64,000 bases of DNA from SYLG01 sp965226945 (GCA_965226945.1 OZ245717.1:2170001-2234000); one strand, 5' to 3'. Positions 34,667-44,059 are shown, counted from the stretch's first letter. Numbers and translations: made by a program. Notes: generated by a model not told the origin, from the sequence alone.

Positions 34667-37468
34667 TTAATTCGACCGCGGCAGTTTCCGACCGGCCAGC
34701 AGATTCATCAGATCCACAATGTCCACAGGCTTGACCAAATGATGGTCGAATCCCGCGGCGTGCGTGCGCTGCCGGTCGGCTTCCTGGCCCCAACCGGTCT
34801 GGGCGATGATGAGCATTTCCTTGCCTCCCGGCAGTTCGCGCATGCGCCGGCAGGCTTCATAGCCGTTTAACCTGGGAAGCCCGATATCCAAAAGCACGAC
34901 CTCGGGCCGAAACTCCGTCGCCGCGGTGATCGCGGCTTCGCCGTCGTGAACCGTGTGAGTTTCGTTGCCTGTAAGATTCAACATGATGGCCAGGCTTTCC
35001 GCACCGTCCTGATTGTCATCCACAATCAGGATGCGCCGGCCCGAACTCCTTGCCTCTTCCTTCACGGCGGGCTTCTTCACCGAAGAATCGAGAAGCACCG
35101 GCAAGCGGACAACGAACTCGCTTCCCTTACCCAGTCCCGCGCTATGCGCTTCGACGCTGCCGTCATGCATCTCCACCAGGCGCCGCACCAGCGTCAGCCC
35201 AATTCCCAGGCCGCCTTGCGACTTTTCAAGCGAACGGTCCACCTGCGAAAACATCTCGAAGATCCGCGGCAACTGCTCCGCGGCGATGCCCACGCCGGTA
35301 TCTCGCACCGAGACCACGACCTCATCGGCTTGCCGTTCGGCGCTTAACCAGATGTGCCCGCCGGTGTCGCTGTATTTGGCGGCATTGTTAAGCAGGTTCA
35401 TGAAGACCTGGGCAAGGCGTGTCAGATCGGCATCCACCACGATCGGTTGATCCGGCAGCGAGACAGTCAATTCGTGGCCCATCTGCTCGATGAGCGGACG
35501 ACTGGTTTCGACGGCGCTTTCCAGCACCTCCACCAAGGAGATGCGCTCGCGGCGCAGTTCAATCTTGCCCCGGCTGATGCGGCTGACATCCATCAAATCG
35601 TCAACCAGACGCACCATCTGATCGACCTGCCGTTCCATCATGGCGCGCGACATTTCCGTGGCGGCAGGATCGTTTTTGGTCAGCTTCAGAAGCTGTAAGC
35701 CGTTGCGGATGGGAGCCAGGGGGTTGCGCAGTTCGTGGGCCAGCGTCGCCAGAAACTCGTCTTTTTTGCGGTCGGCATCGGAAAGGTTCGCGGCCAGTTG
35801 CCGCAGCTCTTCTTCCATCTTCTTACGGTCGGTCACATCGCGCGTCGTTCCGGCCACCGCTTCGACCTCGCCGTCGATCCCAAACACCGGCACGAAAATG
35901 TAATCGTAAATGCGCCTGCCGAGGGTGCCATGAAAGGGCACCTCCCCGCGAATGGGCCGCTTCGTGGCGCGAACCTGGTCGATTTCGCGGCAATGCATTT
36001 CGGCATGCCAGGGCTCATAACCGATTTCCAAAAAGGTCTTGCCGATGGTGTCTTTGAGCGGATGCCCCCACATCGCAATCAACGCATCGTTCGCATAAAG
36101 TACGAGGTAATCGAGGCTGAAGACATAGATGAAGTCGGGGGTTGCCGACAGGATCGTCTCGTAAAGCCGCTTCTGCTGCTCTGACTGCGCGGTTACCCGT
36201 GCCAGTTCCTCGGCGGCCTGCCGCTGATTGGTGACATCGCGGGCCGTGCCGAACCACTCCACGACCTTGCCCGCCGCATCGCGAACGGGAACGGCGCGCG
36301 AGTAGGTCCAACCGGTGCTGCCATCGGGACGATGGACGCGATGTTCCAACTCGAAGATCTCCTCGGTTGCGATCGCGTGGCTCACCGCATCGCGTACCCG
36401 TTTGTGTTCCGAAGGCGGAATATTCTTTTGCAGCCAGTCGCGAATCGGCCCGGAATTGCTTGCCACCAGATCGCGGCCGTTCATGGGCTGCATTTGCGAC
36501 CAGTCGGCGCTCATGAGAAAGACGACATCCGAAGTGGCGGTGACAAGCGCACGGTAGCGCAACTCGCGCGCTTTCAGGGAATCCTCGGCGTTTTTACGCT
36601 CGGTGATGTCACGAAAAACGAGCACGGCGCCGTCAACGTTGCCCGATAGATCGCGGATGGGAGCGGCGCTATCGTCGATCGGGTGCTCCCCCCCATCGCG
36701 GCCGATCAAGACCGTGTGATTGGCCAGTCCCACGACGAGGCCGGTGGCCAGCGCGCGCAATGCCGGGTTGTCGACTTCCTTGCGAGACGTTTCGTTGACG
36801 ATGTGAAAGACTTCCGTCAGCGGCCGGCCAACCGCTTCGTCGAGCGGCCAGCCGGTCATTTTTTGCGCCACCAAATTGAGGTAGGTGACATTTCCCCAGG
36901 CATCGGTCGTGATGACGCCATCGCCAATGCTTGCCAGGGTGACGCGCAACCGCTCGCGATGGGCCCGCACTTCGGCTTCGGAGCGCAGCCGCGCCAAAAC
37001 GATGGAGGTCTGATTGGCCCCCACACCCATCAAGAGCCGGTCTTGTTCGGTGGCGAACTCGGGGTTGCCAGACCCAGCGATGAGAATTCCAAACCCTTCG
37101 CCGATCCCAAAGCGGGTAACGACGAGATGCAGGGTGCCGTTTCCCAAAGGATTGGGGATGCTGGCGGGCGCGCCATCGCCGTGCAAAAGCGGAACGATCG
37201 CGGCACGCACCTTCGCCGAGATTTGCGGATCGGCCGTTCGCTCTTTGGTGCGCAAGAACTCAAGCGGTTGCTGATCGCTTTGAGCGGCAAAGCGGATGTA
37301 GACCAGGTCAAGCGAAAGCATGCTAAGAAGGGCATCGGCCAAACTGCGGCCGATCCCTTCTTCACCGAGCCCCGTCCAGATGGCGGGTAAAGCCGAAAGC
37401 GCGACCAGGTCGCGCATGGTGCGCCGCAATCGCCGATTTTCGATTACAGCATCATCTTTTGAGTCCAT
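34667..37468 (-). CDS. multi-PAS hybrid histidine kinase
   Basis: A soluble hybrid kinase of about 933 residues. Residues 50-165 look like a GAF-type sensor (SLDLVYIRFAAQSD, FGILIAGSGN). Three PAS domains follow at about 170-290, 300-415 and 435-550 (DGVITTDAWGNVTYLNLV, DVVFLMSADWSQMQP, DFIYVFSLDYLVLYANDA). HisKA has its His near 577 in LAHELRNPLAPI; the ATPase domain has NNAAKYSDTGG, DTGVGIAAEQ and GLGIGLTLVRR; a receiver with Asp near 859 (LLDIGLPRLNG) closes the protein. The start may be the ATG at 37468 or a TTG at 37495; neither has a strong ribosome site. It is convergent with the stressosome-linked kinase cluster, 43 bases apart, and likely in the same network. Confidence 0.9.
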   Translation of the reverse strand: MDSKDDAVIENRRLRRTMRDLVALSALPAIWTGLGEEGIGRSLADALLSMLSLDLVYIRFAAQSDQQPLEFLRTKERTADPQISAKVRAAIVPLLHGDGAPASIPNPLGNGTLHLVVTRFGIGEGFGILIAGSGNPEFATEQDRLLMGVGANQTSIVLARLRSEAEVRAHRERLRVTLASIGDGVITTDAWGNVTYLNLVAQKMTGWPLDEAVGRPLTEVFHIVNETSRKEVDNPALRALATGLVVGLANHTVLIGRDGGEHPIDDSAAPIRDLSGNVDGAVLVFRDITERKNAEDSLKARELRYRALVTATSDVVFLMSADWSQMQPMNGRDLVASNSGPIRDWLQKNIPPSEHKRVRDAVSHAIATEEIFELEHRVHRPDGSTGWTYSRAVPVRDAAGKVVEWFGTARDVTNQRQAAEELARVTAQSEQQKRLYETILSATPDFIYVFSLDYLVLYANDALIAMWGHPLKDTIGKTFLEIGYEPWHAEMHCREIDQVRATKRPIRGEVPFHGTLGRRIYDYIFVPVFGIDGEVEAVAGTTRDVTDRKKMEEELRQLAANLSDADRKKDEFLATLAHELRNPLAPIRNGLQLLKLTKNDPAATEMSRAMMERQVDQMVRLVDDLMDVSRISRGKIELRRERISLVEVLESAVETSRPLIEQMGHELTVSLPDQPIVVDADLTRLAQVFMNLLNNAAKYSDTGGHIWLSAERQADEVVVSVRDTGVGIAAEQLPRIFEMFSQVDRSLEKSQGGLGIGLTLVRRLVEMHDGSVEAHSAGLGKGSEFVVRLPVLLDSSVKKPAVKEEARSSGRRILIVDDNQDGAESLAIMLNLTGNETHTVHDGEAAITAATEFRPEVVLLDIGLPRLNGYEACRRMRELPGGKEMLIIAQTGWGQEADRQRTHAAGFDHHLVKPVDIVDLMNLLAGRKLPRSN

Positions 37469-37607
37469 GAACCATCCAAACCAATTTACGCGCAACCTTG
37501 GCTAGCATCAACAGCCCATTTTTTGGCTCGCGTTTCCGCGATCAAGGGGCTTGAATTCGCCGGCAACCTATTCGAGTTGGTAGTTTCGCACTTCCTACGA
37601 GATGAAA

Positions 37608-38276
37608 TTAGCCGGCGACTTTTTCGAGTTTGCGTTCCCGCAATTCCTTGAGCATTTCTTGCGGCGGCACATAGAACGGGTTTTCTTGCAAGATCCCGCC
37701 GATGATCACCATCGGGTGCGTGCGCATGATGTCGATGACCAGCGCGGCTTCGAAGCGGGAAAGGTCGTAGCAGCAGACGACCGGGTCGCGCACTTCGGGC
37801 AAAAACTCGTTCAGGCGGGTTTCGTATTCCAGCAGGTCATGGACGCCGGGCAAATCCTCAAGCGCCCACTCCATGTTCCCCACAAAGCGTGTGATCTCGC
37901 CCGCCTTTTGTTTCGCGATCGCTTCCTTGACCAGCTCGATCATGCGGAACTGATCGAAGCGGCCCTCTTGGATATAAGCCTCTTGCCACTGATAGACTTC
38001 CAGGTCTCCCTTGGCCTGGGCTCCGGCGACGTCGATTCCTTCCTGCTCCAACTTGCGGACATGGTCGGGACGGTGGGCCGGGTCAACGATGTGAAAAGCC
38101 CGGTCGCCTTTTTCGAATCCGTCCTGGATGAACGGCATCAACACCCGGTATTTCTCCTCGGCCGAGTGGAAGAAGGCGCAGACATGGCCGGAATGCTTGA
38201 GAGTCGAGCCCGCGAGCCGAATCGGCTCCCGCATGGTTTCGCACATAGTCGATTTCCCGCAAATGGCGGGCTCCAT
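37608..38276 (-). CDS. MEDS domain sensory protein
   Basis: A 222-residue protein matching the MEDS (methanogen/methylotroph, DcmR) sensory domain: HVCAFFHSAEEKYRVLMPFI, GFEKGDRAFHIVDPAHRP, EARF-like strands and a DPVVCCYDLSRF segment near the end. MEDS domains have a RecA-like fold and are found in regulators and beside histidine kinases; ligand and activity are poorly known. TGGAG before ATG 38276 supports the start, although internal ATGs at 38246 and 38234 are possible. It lies 139 bases upstream of the multi-PAS kinase on the same strand, so the two probably form a unit in which MEDS adds a sensory input. Confidence 0.8.
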   Translation of the reverse strand: MEPAICGKSTMCETMREPIRLAGSTLKHSGHVCAFFHSAEEKYRVLMPFIQDGFEKGDRAFHIVDPAHRPDHVRKLEQEGIDVAGAQAKGDLEVYQWQEAYIQEGRFDQFRMIELVKEAIAKQKAGEITRFVGNMEWALEDLPGVHDLLEYETRLNEFLPEVRDPVVCCYDLSRFEAALVIDIMRTHPMVIIGGILQENPFYVPPQEMLKELRERKLEKVAG

Positions 38277-38732
38277 CAAATCGCTCCAGATTCCCTGGCG
38301 CCATACGAGTTTAGGATATGGATGGCGCCTGCAATCCCGGGAAATTCCCCAGAAATGATGAGAAGTCGAGAAACAGAGGTATCGGATCGGCGGACGGGAC
38401 GGGTCGAGACTGAGGAAAGCACCACCCTAAAGCGGCAAATGGGCTTCAAAAAATCAGCCGCTGGTAGGTAAAGGAGACGATCGAGCCGGGTTATCGCGCT
38501 TTTGTCAACCTGCCCCCGATCCAGACGACTCCCCAGGCGAACATCACATGGACCGCCACACCGAACAGGTCGATCAGGTCAAGGAGCCAATTCCACCTGA
38601 GGCCGTAGCAGAACCAGCAAGTGGTCCCGTACCACATTCAGCCCCTTAGCGGATCTTTATCCAATTGGGCAGGCTCTTGGCCAGTCTGTAATCTGACCAG
38701 CGGCGAATGAACGAGCAGCGAGCAACAAGGCG
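38277..38732. other. 456-base gap before the two-component operon
   Basis: This region lies between the divergent MEDS gene and the OmpR-type regulator. It holds the small minus-strand frame listed at 38491-38637. Promoters for both flanking units are expected here but none was identified with confidence. Confidence 0.4.
38491..38637 (-). CDS. possible 48-residue tryptophan-rich membrane peptide
   Basis: The frame from ATG 38637 to TAA 38491 encodes 48 residues, beginning MWYGTTCWFCYGLRWNWLLD and continuing with a hydrophobic stretch (LIDLFGVAVHVMFAWGVVWI) and a basic tail (GGRLTKAR). Six residues are tryptophan and two are cysteine, spaced CWFC. AAGGGG sits 5 bases before the ATG. It is too short for usual gene calling and matches no family I know. 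It could be a small membrane protein tied to the MEDS/kinase unit, or chance; a single helix with positive-inside tail favours coding. Confidence 0.38.
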   Translation of the reverse strand: MWYGTTCWFCYGLRWNWLLDLIDLFGVAVHVMFAWGVVWIGGRLTKAR

Positions 38733-39407
38733 ATGCGCATACTTGTCGTTGAGGATGAACCGAAGGCGGCCGCTTATTTGCAGCGCGGGTTGGAGGAGAA
38801 TGGCTTCGTGGTCGACGTCGCCGCGCGCGGCGACGACGGCCTGCACCTGGCCCTTTCCGTTGCCTACGATGTACTCATCCTTGATGTCATGCTGCCCGGC
38901 CTTGATGGCTGGGACATCGTCGCGGCCGTACGCGAGGAAAAACGGCAAACGCCCGTGCTTTTCCTCACCGCCAAAGATGCCGTTGACGACCGGGTGAAGG
39001 GGCTGGAACTTGGCGCGGACGACTATCTGGTCAAGCCGTTCGCCTTTTCGGAACTGCTCGCTCGCGTGCGCTCCCTGATCCGCCGCGGCCCGGCCCGCTT
39101 ACCCGACACCATGACGGTGGCCGACCTCGAGGTCGATGCGCTGCGACACCGGGCCAGTCGCGCCGGGCAGCGCCTCGACCTAACGCCCAAGGAATTCTCG
39201 CTACTTTCGTTGCTTGCGCGTCGCTCAGGCGAGGTGTTGTCTCGAACGCTGATCTCCGAACAGGTGTGGGATGTGAATTTCGACAGCGATACGAATGTGG
39301 TGGATGTTCATGTGCGCCGGTTGCGCGCCAAGGTCGACGACCCGTTCGACACCAAGCTGATCCACACGGTTCGTGGAGTGGGCTATGTCCTCGAACAACG
39401 CAGATGA
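38733..39407 (+). CDS. OmpR-family response regulator
   Basis: A 224-residue two-domain regulator. The receiver (1-118) has acidic residues EDE at 7-9, phosphorylated Asp51 in LILDVMLPGLDGW and the conserved Lys in DDYLVKPFAFSELLARV. The winged-helix domain (about 125-222) shows LTPKEFSLLSLLARRSGEVLSR and VDVHVRRLRAKVD, with VRGVGYVLE at the end. It binds DNA when phosphorylated by the kinase encoded by the overlapping next gene. The pair is most like CusRS/heavy-metal type systems, but that is only a family resemblance. Confidence 0.93.
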   Translation: MRILVVEDEPKAAAYLQRGLEENGFVVDVAARGDDGLHLALSVAYDVLILDVMLPGLDGWDIVAAVREEKRQTPVLFLTAKDAVDDRVKGLELGADDYLVKPFAFSELLARVRSLIRRGPARLPDTMTVADLEVDALRHRASRAGQRLDLTPKEFSLLSLLARRSGEVLSRTLISEQVWDVNFDSDTNVVDVHVRRLRAKVDDPFDTKLIHTVRGVGYVLEQRR

Positions 39408-40887
39408 GGCGTCCGTCGCGGCCATTCCCTCCGAACGATCCCGCACCAGAGTGCCTTGGTCACTCGCTGCCCGATTGACAATCTGGTATGCCGGGTCGGC
39501 GTTCCTTCTGATCCTTGCCGTCGTTGCCTTCCTCGACTGGATGCTGGCGCGCAGCCTCGACCGGGAAAATGACAACCAGATCACCGATCAAGTACGCGTC
39601 TTGCACGACCTTATGGAGGAACGGCCAGGCGATCTTGAAGCCGTGCGACAGGAAGCCGAACAGGAGTTTCAAAGCCGCCAGCACACCCAGGTCTACATCC
39701 GCTTGCTCGATGGCGCCGGGAGCGTTCTGGTTGAAACGCCAGGCATGGCTCAACTCCTGCCTCCAACACAGTTTCCGACACCCTTGCCCGCTAGGAAACG
39801 GCCGGACACCGAAAAGAACTCGGTTCAGCAAGGCGAGCAGCGGCGCTCCGCCGATGGCAGACCCCTGCGGGTCATGTCGATCGAAATGGACCCGCCTCAA
39901 AGGGGATCAATTCCGAACGGCTCAACCATCCAGGTCGTGCAGGCAGCGATGGATCGCAGTAATGAGGCCGAACTGCTCGCCGAATATCGCAGCAACCTCG
40001 GCCTTGTGCTGGCGGCGGGATTGATCGTTTGCATCATCGTCGGCCATCAGATTGCCTACCGCGGGCTGCAGCCCGTCAGGCTGGTTGCCGATACGGCACG
40101 CCGTATCGACACCACCAACTTCGGTGAACGGATCGACTCCACTGGCTTGCCCGGCGATCTGCTCGACCTGGCCGTGACCTTCAATCGCATGCTCGACCGC
40201 CTGGAACGCTCGTTCACCAGGCTCAGTCAGTTTTCGGCCGACATAGCTCACGAACTGCGCACGCCGGTCAACAACCTCCGCGGTGAAATCGAGGTCGCGC
40301 TGGGCAAGCGCCGGGACCCTGAAAGGTATGAAGAATTGCTCGCGTCGAATCTCGAAGATTGCGACCGCCTGACTCGCCTGATTGAGAGCCTGCTTTTCCT
40401 GGCAAAGGCGGAAAATCCGCGCACGCAATTCGTAAAAGAGGTCATCGATGTCGGTCAAGAACTGGCAACGGTGTGCGAGTTCTACGAAGCCGCGGCCAAC
40501 GAGAAAAAACTAACGCTCGCCGCGATCGCTCCAAAGAAAATCACCGCTGCGCTCAGCCGTACCCTATTTCAGCGTGCCGTCTGCAACCTCGTCGAAAACG
40601 CGATGACCCACACGCGCCAAGGCGGCACGGTCACACTGAGCGCCGCTCAAACCGAATCCGCCGTTTCCGTAATGGTGGCCGATACCGGATCGGGCATCCC
40701 CGCGGAACATTTGCCCCATGTCTTCGATCGCTTCTACCGCGCCGATCAGGTCCGCTCTTCGGTCGCTCGCAACATTGGCCTGGGACTTTCCATCGTCAAG
40801 GGGATCGTGGATCTGCACGGCGGCGACATTCGCGTCGCAAGCGAAAAAGGCCAGGGAACCCGAGTCACCATGTCCTTCCCAAAGTAA
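39385..40887 (+). CDS. membrane sensor histidine kinase, CusS/heavy-metal type
   Basis: A 500-residue sensor. Membrane helix 1 is about residues 28-50 (LTIWYAGSAFLLILAVVAFL), the periplasmic sensing part about 51-205, helix 2 about 208-230 (NLGLVLAAGLIVCIIVGH), and the HAMP domain about 231-285 (YRGLQPVRLVADTARRID). HisKA has His near 288 in SADIAHELRTPVNNL; the ATPase domain has NLVENAMTHTRQGG, DTGSGIPAEHLPHVFDRFYR and GLGLSIVKGIV. GGAG 6 bases before ATG 39385 gives the start, and the gene overlaps the regulator by 23 bases. It phosphorylates that regulator; the stimulus is unknown. Confidence 0.93.
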   Translation: MSSNNADEASVAAIPSERSRTRVPWSLAARLTIWYAGSAFLLILAVVAFLDWMLARSLDRENDNQITDQVRVLHDLMEERPGDLEAVRQEAEQEFQSRQHTQVYIRLLDGAGSVLVETPGMAQLLPPTQFPTPLPARKRPDTEKNSVQQGEQRRSADGRPLRVMSIEMDPPQRGSIPNGSTIQVVQAAMDRSNEAELLAEYRSNLGLVLAAGLIVCIIVGHQIAYRGLQPVRLVADTARRIDTTNFGERIDSTGLPGDLLDLAVTFNRMLDRLERSFTRLSQFSADIAHELRTPVNNLRGEIEVALGKRRDPERYEELLASNLEDCDRLTRLIESLLFLAKAENPRTQFVKEVIDVGQELATVCEFYEAAANEKKLTLAAIAPKKITAALSRTLFQRAVCNLVENAMTHTRQGGTVTLSAAQTESAVSVMVADTGSGIPAEHLPHVFDRFYRADQVRSSVARNIGLGLSIVKGIVDLHGGDIRVASEKGQGTRVTMSFPK

Positions 40888-40910
40888 GCAACGATCGAGA
40901 AGGACAAGCA

Positions 40911-40928
40911 GATGACGAAAGCGTCATC
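40911..40928 (+). terminator. short hairpin after the two-component operon
   Basis: GATGACG pairs exactly with CGTCATC around the loop AAAG, 23 bases after the kinase stop, followed by TTGG. The T-run is short, so termination may be partial. Confidence 0.45.
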
Positions 40929-41041
40929 TTGGTGTCATCTTGCCGTAGGTTCCGTTCGCTAAACTCCTGAGCACGGGGTGGAAGAGCTCCCAATTATGTG
41001 GGGGATTTCCTATCCCCCGGTGGTGCGGAAGGAGCGAGCCG

Positions 41042-41989
41042 GTGCATCGAATCGATTTTGAGCCAAAAGGCGCGCAGGAACGCGACCGCCGGTTGGCCTT
41101 CACGCTGATTGAACTGCTCGTGGTCATCGCCATCATCGGCGTGCTCATTGGCCTGCTGGTTCCCGCCGTGCAAAAGGTGCGCGAGGCAGCCGGCCGGATG
41201 CAATGCACCAACAACCTCAAGCAGGTCGGCCTCGCATTGATGAATTACCACGACACCAACCGGAAATTTCCTCCCGGCTATGTTTCGACCCCCGACGCCT
41301 CGGGCAACGACACTGGCCCGGGCTGGGGTTGGGCAGCGCACATCCTCGCGCAAATGGAACAGGATAACCTGTATCGCCAGATCGACTTCAAGCAGCCCGT
41401 GGAAGCGGCAGCAAATGCGGCGGCGCGCATCATGGTCGTAAAGTCGCTACTTTGTCCATCGGATAGTTCGCCGACTCAGGCCTTCCCCGTCGGCCCGCGA
41501 TCAGCCACCGCTCAACTGACGAGTACGATTTGCACCGTCGCTCCCGCCAACTATGTCGCCAACTTTGGCGTCGGCGAACCGGGCGTGGACGGCGACGGCA
41601 TTTTTTACCGCAACAGCTCCGTCAACATCGCGGATATTATCGATGGCACAAGTAGCACGCTTATGGTTGGCGAGAGGTCATTCTACCACGCAGAGGCAAC
41701 CTGGACCGGGGCGGTCACCGGTTCCGATTTGGGCCCGACTCCCAATTCGCCGTTGCCCGTGCAAACCGAAAACGCCTCCAACTTCGTACTCGCCCATACG
41801 GGCGAATCGTTTGAAGGTCCGGGCAACCCTAAAGAGATCAATCACTACACCTCAAGGCATACCGGGGGCGGCAACTTCTTATTCGGCGATGGCCACGTCG
41901 CCTACCTCAACCGTTCCACCACCTACGCCACCTACAAAGCACTGTCGACTCGTTCGAAGGGCGAAGTCATTGCCATGGGAGACTACTAA
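41042..41989 (+). CDS. DUF1559 prepilin-like protein with H-X9-DG tail
   Basis: A 315-residue protein beginning with GTG, with AAGGAG 8 bases upstream. After a 17-residue polar leader comes the pilin motif LAFTLIELLVVIAIIGVLIG, then VPAVQKVREAAGRMQCTNNLKQVGLALMNYHD, the DUF1559 body and the signature HTGGGNFLFGDGHV. As with the copy at 10005, it is presumed to be an inner-membrane pseudopilin-like protein processed by a prepilin peptidase; the function is not known. Its stop codon overlaps the start of the next gene (TAATG), so the two are made together. Confidence 0.92.
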   Translation: MHRIDFEPKGAQERDRRLAFTLIELLVVIAIIGVLIGLLVPAVQKVREAAGRMQCTNNLKQVGLALMNYHDTNRKFPPGYVSTPDASGNDTGPGWGWAAHILAQMEQDNLYRQIDFKQPVEAAANAAARIMVVKSLLCPSDSSPTQAFPVGPRSATAQLTSTICTVAPANYVANFGVGEPGVDGDGIFYRNSSVNIADIIDGTSSTLMVGERSFYHAEATWTGAVTGSDLGPTPNSPLPVQTENASNFVLAHTGESFEGPGNPKEINHYTSRHTGGGNFLFGDGHVAYLNRSTTYATYKALSTRSKGEVIAMGDY

Positions 41990-42267
41990 TGCGCCGGTTC
42001 GTGTCTTGTTGTTATGTTATCTTGTTCAGTTGGCTTGGCGTTTCGCTTACGGGTTGCGGGGAGAAGCCCCAAGCCAAAACCCGGCTGGAACTCAAGGACA
42101 TCCCAGGTGATATCATGAAGGTGGCAAAGGAGAAATTGCCGGGCATCACCTTCGATGCCGCATTCCGTGAACCCAACGGCAGCTACGAACTTCGCGGCAA
42201 GGACAAAACCGGCAAAGTTCGCGAGATCGATATCCGCGGCGATGGCACCGTCGAAGAGTTGCAGTAG
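41989..42267 (+). CDS. small PepSY-like lipoprotein
   Basis: A 92-residue exported lipoprotein: a short basic and hydrophobic leader ends in VSLTGCGEK, a lipobox with Cys near 23. The mature part (IPGDIMKVAKEKLPGITFDAAF, GSYELRGKDKTGKVREIDI, DGTVEELQ) resembles the PepSY-like domain found in many planctomycete small secreted proteins. The start ATG shares one base with the stop of the DUF1559 gene, so translation is coupled and a joint role at the cell envelope is likely. No enzymatic residues are evident. Confidence 0.75.
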   Translation: MRRFVSCCYVILFSWLGVSLTGCGEKPQAKTRLELKDIPGDIMKVAKEKLPGITFDAAFREPNGSYELRGKDKTGKVREIDIRGDGTVEELQ

Positions 42268-42326
42268 CGCGTAGGCGGCGCCGATTCAAGGAAACATGGA
42301 ATCGACGCATGGACCAGGGTATCTAT

Positions 42327-42358
42327 GAGCCATGACGGCCGTTTGGCCGTCATGGCTC
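42327..42358 (+). terminator. perfect 14-bp terminator hairpin
   Basis: GAGCCATGACGGCC at 42327-42340 pairs exactly with 42345-42358 around the loop GTTT, 60 bases after the lipoprotein stop. The following bases are GTTCCTTC. It likely ends the DUF1559/lipoprotein transcript. Confidence 0.65.
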
Positions 42359-42768
42359 GTTCCTTCAACCACCGCCAAGCGACTCCTCCACTTCTTAACG
42401 TCTCTCTCTCTTCTCTCCTCACATTTCTCATGAAGCGCAGGGCGAAGCGTCCGCTTCACCCTGGCCTGCAACTGTTTGAATTTGCAGAATTGGGCAAGAC
42501 TTCAAGAGATTCCGTCCTTTCCTTTTGTGGGCCATCATCCTCTAATGACTGGGGAAGGGATCGTTTGCTCCCCAGGCCGGCAAAATTCTCCTTTTCCCCC
42601 TCGCCTTGCCTTCCTCGTGCCTCTCCTCCCAGGGGCACAAACAAGAATGTGCCTGTTGGCCGTCCGCCCCCTTGCAAAGCCTGTTGAGAAAAACAGAGAC
42701 CCACAGAATAAAATTGAGATATTCGAGATCATAAAAAACAGCGAAGAAAAGAACCAAGGAGTCTTGCT
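42359..42768. other. intergenic region, no gene seen
   Basis: This 410-base stretch lies between the hairpin and the second propeller gene. It includes a pyrimidine-rich run (TCTCTCTCTTCTCTCCTC near 42402-42420). The promoter of the propeller gene is expected in its last 100 bases, an AT-rich part around 42710-42755. No coding frame is supported. Confidence 0.45.
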
Positions 42769-44037
42769 TTGAAATCGTTTGCTTTGTGCCTCGCCCTGTT
42801 GGTCCCCGCCGCCCCTGCCTTCGCCGACGATTGGCCCCAGTGGCAAGGTCCCGATCGCAATGCGATGTCCAAAGAGCGCGGCCTGCTGCAAGAATGGCCG
42901 AAGGGCGGTCCACCCCTTGCCTGGCAAATCAAGGGCCTTGGCGGCGGCGATAGCGCCCCCTCGATCGCGGCCGGCGTCATCTACGGCATGGGCAGCCGCA
43001 AGGGTATCGAGACCGTTTGGGCCCTGAGCGAAAAAGACGGCAAGGAGATCTGGTCGGCCAGCCTTGGCTCCTCCTTCCCCCAACGCATGCCTCAATCGAA
43101 AGAGGGCCCCGGCTGCACCCCAACGATCGATGGCGAACGCCTCTATGTCGTCACCATGGCCGGCGACATTGCCTGCCTGACCACCAAAGACGGCAAAGTC
43201 GTGTGGCAAAAGAGCTTCACCAAGGAGTTCGGCGGCAAAGTGCCCACCTGGAGCTACCGCGAATCGCCCCTCGTTGACGGCGACAAGGTGATCTGCACCC
43301 CCGGCAGTGCCAAATCGACCCTGATCGCACTCGACAAGGCGACCGGAAAGGTCCTCTGGCAAAGCGCCGTCCCCGGCAGCCGCGCCGCCGCCTACTCCTC
43401 CCCCATCGCCATCGACTTTGGCGGCAAGCGGCAATATGTCCAGCTCACGGCAGGCACCCTCGCCGGCGTTGCCGCCGATACCGGCAAGTCGCTTTGGACC
43501 TATGACCACCCCGCAAGCAAGGCCGGCATCAACTGCTCCACCCCCCTCTACCAGGACGGCCAGGTATTCGCCGCCTCCGCCTACGGTACCGGTGGCGGCC
43601 TGGCGAAATTGAGCAAACAAGGCTCCGACCAGTTCAAAGCCGACGAAGTCTACTTCACCAAGAAAATGCAGAACCACCACGGCGGCATGATCCTGCTCGA
43701 CGGCGCCCTTTACGGCGCCAACGGCGGCAACGAAGGGGGTTATCTGCTCTGCCTCGACTTCGCCACCGGCAAAGTCCTCTGGGACGAACGCGACGGCAAA
43801 AAGAAAATCAAAAAAGGCTCGATCGCCTTCGCCGACAACCGCCTCTACTACCGCACCGAAGACGGCACCGTGCTCCTGATCGAACCGAACTCCAAGGCCT
43901 ACACCGAACGCGGCCGCTTCGACCAACCGTCCCGAAGCAACTCCCCCGCCTGGGCCCATCCCGTGATCGCCAACGGCAAACTGTATATAAGAGATCAAGA
44001 TTTATTGTTCTGTTATGACATCTCTGCTTCCAAGTGA
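42769..44037 (+). CDS. secreted PQQ-type beta-propeller protein
   Basis: A 422-residue exported protein starting with TTG; AAGGAG ends 7 bases before it. The signal peptide is KSFALCLALLVPAAPAFA. The body is a seven- or eight-bladed BamB/PQQ-like propeller with blade motifs such as DGKEIWSASLG, DGKVVWQKSF, TGKVLWQSAV, TGKSLWTYD and TGKVLWDERD. It is a full-length paralogue of the protein at 3087-4985 (same WPQWQG opening, CPTIDG-type blades and PAWAHPVIANGKLYIRDQ ending) but without the malectin insert. No dehydrogenase disulfide or catalytic Asp was recognised; a binding or scaffold role in the periplasm is more likely. Confidence 0.87.
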   Translation: MKSFALCLALLVPAAPAFADDWPQWQGPDRNAMSKERGLLQEWPKGGPPLAWQIKGLGGGDSAPSIAAGVIYGMGSRKGIETVWALSEKDGKEIWSASLGSSFPQRMPQSKEGPGCTPTIDGERLYVVTMAGDIACLTTKDGKVVWQKSFTKEFGGKVPTWSYRESPLVDGDKVICTPGSAKSTLIALDKATGKVLWQSAVPGSRAAAYSSPIAIDFGGKRQYVQLTAGTLAGVAADTGKSLWTYDHPASKAGINCSTPLYQDGQVFAASAYGTGGGLAKLSKQGSDQFKADEVYFTKKMQNHHGGMILLDGALYGANGGNEGGYLLCLDFATGKVLWDERDGKKKIKKGSIAFADNRLYYRTEDGTVLLIEPNSKAYTERGRFDQPSRSNSPAWAHPVIANGKLYIRDQDLLFCYDISASK

Positions 44038-44059
44038 GGGGTGTGGCGTGGGCGGAAGA

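Noticed and set aside
42535..43998. 487-codon minus-strand frame over the second propeller gene
   Set aside because: Antisense to a well-supported gene and made of glycine/alanine/valine-rich text with no family resemblance.
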